A DNA stretch of 16,623 nucleotides from assembly GCA_006227085.1 (NCBI GenBank), contig SBFY01000156.1:1-16623 (forward strand), written 5' to 3'. The stretch comes from Gammaproteobacteria bacterium. Lineage in GTDB: Bacteria; Pseudomonadota; Gammaproteobacteria; Pseudomonadales; M0112. The translations under genes were made by a program, and so were the position numbers. Every line of letters starts with the position of its first letter. Position 1 is the first letter of the stretch. Below are positions 14,676 to 16,623 of the stretch, piece after piece. Under the pieces are notes generated by a model. It ran no database searches and had not been told where the DNA came from. It saw only the letters and a list, made by a program, of their open reading frames with translations.

Positions 14676-15536
14676 TCAGGATGCCTGGTCACAGGCATCC
14701 TGCAGGTATTGCGGCAATGCGAATGCCGCCATATGAATGGCCGGGTTGTAATAGCGCGTTTGCATAGCCGTGGCGCGATAACGCTGGCTGACCGCATCCA
14801 ATGACAGCTGCTCGCGAATAGCCGGGTCATCCGATGCCCACGCCAATGCCATGGCACCTCCCACATAGGTCGGCACCGCGGCCATGAAAAAGCTGGCATC
14901 CGCAAATAACTGGCCCAAACGCTGGTGTGCATTGCGCGCTTCTTCCAGCTGCAGGAAGGGCACGCCATTTTGTGCCGCAAAAATCCCGCCAGGGTTCAAA
15001 CACCGCGCCACACCCTGGTAAAACCGCTCAGTGAACAAGACCTCGCCAGGACCCATCGGATCAGTGCTGTCTGACAGGATGATGTCAAACCGCTCATCCG
15101 TGGTATTGACGAACTCAATGCCATCACCAATGACGATATGGGCTTTCGGATGATCAAACGCACCATCGGAATGGGCAGGGAAATACTGTTTGCAGAGATC
15201 GATCACAGCGGCATCAATCTCCACCTGGGTCACTTGCTCCAGGCCGGGATGCTTGACGACTTCACGCAAGATGCCGCCATCACCACCACCGATGATCAGC
15301 ACCCGTTTCGGATCCGGATGGGAAAACATCGGCACGTGGGTGAGCGTTTCATGATAGACAAACTCATCACGCGAAGTGGTCTGGACGGCGCCATCCAGCG
15401 CCATCACGCGACCAAACAAGGGGTTTTCGAAAATCAGCAGGTGCTGGTGGCCGGTATCCAGCTCAAACAGGATGTCGCCCACTTCGAAGGTTTGCCCCCA
15501 ACCGGGATGCAGCGTTTCCCTGAAGCTTGCTGTCAC
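14676..15536 (-). CDS. speE: Spermidine synthase
   Basis: SpeE transfers the aminopropyl group of decarboxylated SAM to putrescine, giving spermidine and methylthioadenosine. The 286-residue length matches E. coli SpeE (288). The N-terminal beta domain has HLLIFENPLFGRVMALDGAVQTTSRDEFVYHE. The nucleotide site is VLIIGGGDGG at 79-88, and the catalytic region SDSTDPMGPGE contains D156 and D159. The C-terminus RYYNPAIHMAAFALPQYLQDA is nearly that of E. coli. The start codon is GTG at 15536, six bases after the speD stop, with GAAGGTGAG inside the speD end as a possible ribosome binding site. It is co-directional with speD, so the two almost certainly form an operon supplying consecutive substrates. 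Confidence 0.97.
   Translation of the reverse strand: MTASFRETLHPGWGQTFEVGDILFELDTGHQHLLIFENPLFGRVMALDGAVQTTSRDEFVYHETLTHVPMFSHPDPKRVLIIGGGDGGILREVVKHPGLEQVTQVEIDAAVIDLCKQYFPAHSDGAFDHPKAHIVIGDGIEFVNTTDERFDIILSDSTDPMGPGEVLFTERFYQGVARCLNPGGIFAAQNGVPFLQLEEARNAHQRLGQLFADASFFMAAVPTYVGGAMALAWASDDPAIREQLSLDAVSQRYRATAMQTRYYNPAIHMAAFALPQYLQDACDQAS
14677..14702. terminator. Perfect 11-bp hairpin between convergent speC and speE (bidirectional 3' end candidate)
   Basis: An 11-base stem, CAGGATGCCTG and its exact complement, encloses the 4-base loop GTCA. It starts 11 bases after the speC stop and covers the last codons of speE. Neither side has a run of T, so it is not a standard intrinsic terminator; it may stabilise 3' ends or act with Rho. 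The symmetry itself is directly visible. Confidence 0.55.
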
Positions 15537-15542
15537 CGGCAG

Positions 15543-16019
15543 TCACTCACCTTCCCAGTGGCCACGCAGGTATTCGCGCACTTCCACGCGCCCCGGACGA
15601 AAAGCCTCCCGCAAGACAGGAATCGCTTTTTCCGGGCGCGCATTACCGCACATGAATACATCAAAGGCCGCGTAGTGACGTTCAGGCCAGGTATGCACAC
15701 TGATGTGTGACTCCGCCAACACCGCCACACCGGAAATCCCGCCATTAGGCGTGAAGTGATGCATATGGATATGCAACAAGGTCGCGCCACACACCTCTAC
15801 CGCACGACGGAAAGCGGCATCCATACGACGGATGTCGTCCAGGTCATGGGCATCCCAGAAGTCGATGATCAGGTGGGAACCGGCAAATTCCTTGCCGTCG
15901 CGAACAATAAAGTGATCCTTGGGCTCGACTACGTCCTCGCCCACAAACATCGGATACTCGGCAGCGGGAGATTTAGAGAACGCCTCCCCGGCCACACTCA
16001 AGGCAGCTGTTTTTTCCAT
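15543..16019 (-). CDS. speD: S-adenosylmethionine decarboxylase proenzyme (class 1B type)
   Basis: SpeD is a pyruvoyl enzyme that decarboxylates SAM to provide aminopropyl groups for SpeE. The proenzyme cleaves itself; the site is LAE|SHISVHTWPE, with Ser104 becoming the pyruvoyl group. His109 and Cys124 (FDVFMCG) stand 5 and 20 residues after the serine, exactly the spacing of Ser63, His68 and Cys83 in the Thermotoga class 1B enzyme. At 158 residues it is longer than typical class 1B proteins (about 120-130) because of an N-terminal extension of some 40 residues, but far shorter than the class 1A SpeD of E. coli (264). GGGGGA, about 10 bases before the ATG, is a good ribosome binding site. 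It has its own promoter and leads the speD-speE operon. Confidence 0.95.
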   Translation of the reverse strand: MEKTAALSVAGEAFSKSPAAEYPMFVGEDVVEPKDHFIVRDGKEFAGSHLIIDFWDAHDLDDIRRMDAAFRRAVEVCGATLLHIHMHHFTPNGGISGVAVLAESHISVHTWPERHYAAFDVFMCGNARPEKAIPVLREAFRPGRVEVREYLRGHWEGE

Positions 16020-16056
16020 TTAACATAAATCCCCCGCAGGATGGACAGGAGCCGCC

Positions 16057-16085
16057 ATTAAAAAGCCTTTCACCCCGAGGGTCAA
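16057..16085 (-). promoter_or_regulatory. Probable sigma-70 promoter of speD-speE
   Basis: On the minus strand TTGACC (16080-16085) and TTTAAT (16057-16062) are separated by exactly 17 bases, a near-consensus pair. Transcription would start near 16050, about 30 bases before the speD ATG. No operator or attenuator-like structure is evident in the short leader. Confidence 0.68.
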
Positions 16086-16114
16086 TAGCCAAGGGTTTTT
16101 ACGTTAATCTGTTC

Positions 16115-16120
16115 TATAAT
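16115..16120 (+). promoter_or_regulatory. Possible -10 box for the small right-hand gene
   Basis: A perfect TATAAT lies 45 bases upstream of the ATG at 16166, in a local AT-rich patch. There is no clear -35 box at 15-19 bases upstream, so it is only a candidate. It is about 30 bases from the divergent speD promoter, so the two could influence one another. Confidence 0.4.
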
Positions 16121-16165
16121 CATGACGTTGCAACCCATCCCCATCGCGAGTGCCTAGCCCCGGCC

Positions 16166-16603
16166 ATGTTCCGATTCTTCAAAAAAAGCATAGCGTCACC
16201 GCCGGATCCCCTTGGGCCCGTGCTGGCATTCATCCCCGATTTCGAGCAAGGCAAGTTCAAGCGCGCTTTAGGGCGCCACAAAAAACAAGGATCACCAACC
16301 GCGGAAACAGCGGCATTGCGCCATGCACTGATGGAATGCGGGCTGGTCTATGGCAGGGAATGGGTTGAGTTCACCCCCAAGAACCTCAGGCGCATCCTGA
16401 ATCCGTCATGCATTGAAAACTTTACAGCACAAGAATTACAAACTGCCTTGACCGGCATATTACGGATGGATCGGCTTGGGGAAGGGTTCGTGTTATCCAG
16501 CCTGTGCCAGTCAGGCCATGTCCTGGCCACACTCAAACGCCTGCAAACCTTGCATGCAGAAGGCCAAATGACACCACTGTTAATAAAAATGCCTAAGCGT
16601 TAA
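16166..16603 (+). CDS. Small protein of unknown function, DUF6508-like
   Basis: This 145-residue soluble protein has no signal peptide or membrane helix. Its pattern resembles the DUF6508 family: an early FIPDFEQGKF, a central block FTPKNLRRILNPSCIENFTAQELQTALTGILRMDRLGEGFVLSSLCQSGHVLATLKRLQTL with the expected helix, a short RxDRLxEG-like turn, and a final helix (about residues 70-130). I recognise this by pattern only. The family has no known function and is often in accessory regions. The start at 16166 has no clear ribosome binding site. Local base composition, in codons such as those at 16420-16445, looks more AT-rich than the housekeeping genes. It is divergent from speD, and what follows is outside the window. 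Confidence 0.55.
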   Translation: MFRFFKKSIASPPDPLGPVLAFIPDFEQGKFKRALGRHKKQGSPTAETAALRHALMECGLVYGREWVEFTPKNLRRILNPSCIENFTAQELQTALTGILRMDRLGEGFVLSSLCQSGHVLATLKRLQTLHAEGQMTPLLIKMPKR

Positions 16604-16623
16604 CCATCCAGCAGGAATGTCAC

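Noticed and set aside
1..16623. CRISPR array, tRNA, rRNA, insertion sequence or attachment sites
   Set aside because: No regularly spaced repeats, cloverleaf-like sequence, transposase or integrase reading frame or flanking direct repeats were seen on reading both strands.

Overview
This window is chromosomal DNA from a gammaproteobacterium with fairly high GC. The evidence is gene order: the plus strand carries priA, argS, a SPOR-domain gene, a DUF971 gene, ubiE, ubiJ, ubiB, hisI, hisE and tatABC in one direction. This follows the order of the Pseudomonas aeruginosa priA-to-tatC block, as I recall it. It is not a plain Pseudomonas block, because hslV/hslU and the pha genes found there are absent. 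A convergent pair of membrane proteins lies between the DUF971 gene and ubiE instead. I see no tRNA, rRNA, CRISPR array, transposase or phage gene.

Layout: 1-753 is the end of priA (replication restart helicase). 812-3521 holds argS, a small FtsN-like SPOR protein and a DUF971 protein. 3525-6554 on the minus strand holds two tandem paralogous polytopic proteins of GT-C/STT3-like appearance, in an apparent two-gene operon divergent from ubiE. 6686-9633 is ubiE-ubiJ-ubiB (ubiquinone synthesis). 9667-10427 is hisI-hisE (histidine synthesis, steps 2 and 3). 10449-11704 is tatABC (twin-arginine export). 11686-13434 on the minus strand is a TMTC-like membrane protein with C-terminal TPRs; its end overlaps the end of tatC.

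The right end (13497-16019) is a compact polyamine locus. A group IV ornithine-decarboxylase-like gene (speC) runs towards a minus-strand speD-speE operon. Together these encode ornithine to putrescine, S-adenosylmethionine decarboxylation and spermidine formation, the whole ornithine route to spermidine. A perfect 11-bp hairpin sits where the two convergent transcripts meet. The last gene (16166-16603) is a small unknown protein with a pattern like DUF6508.

Most of the window is conserved housekeeping. The accessory signals are the three putative GT-C membrane proteins placed around the ubi-his-tat block, the missing hslVU, an unusual DCA motif in UbiB and the small protein at the right edge. 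I did not find a convincing new defence or mobile system.
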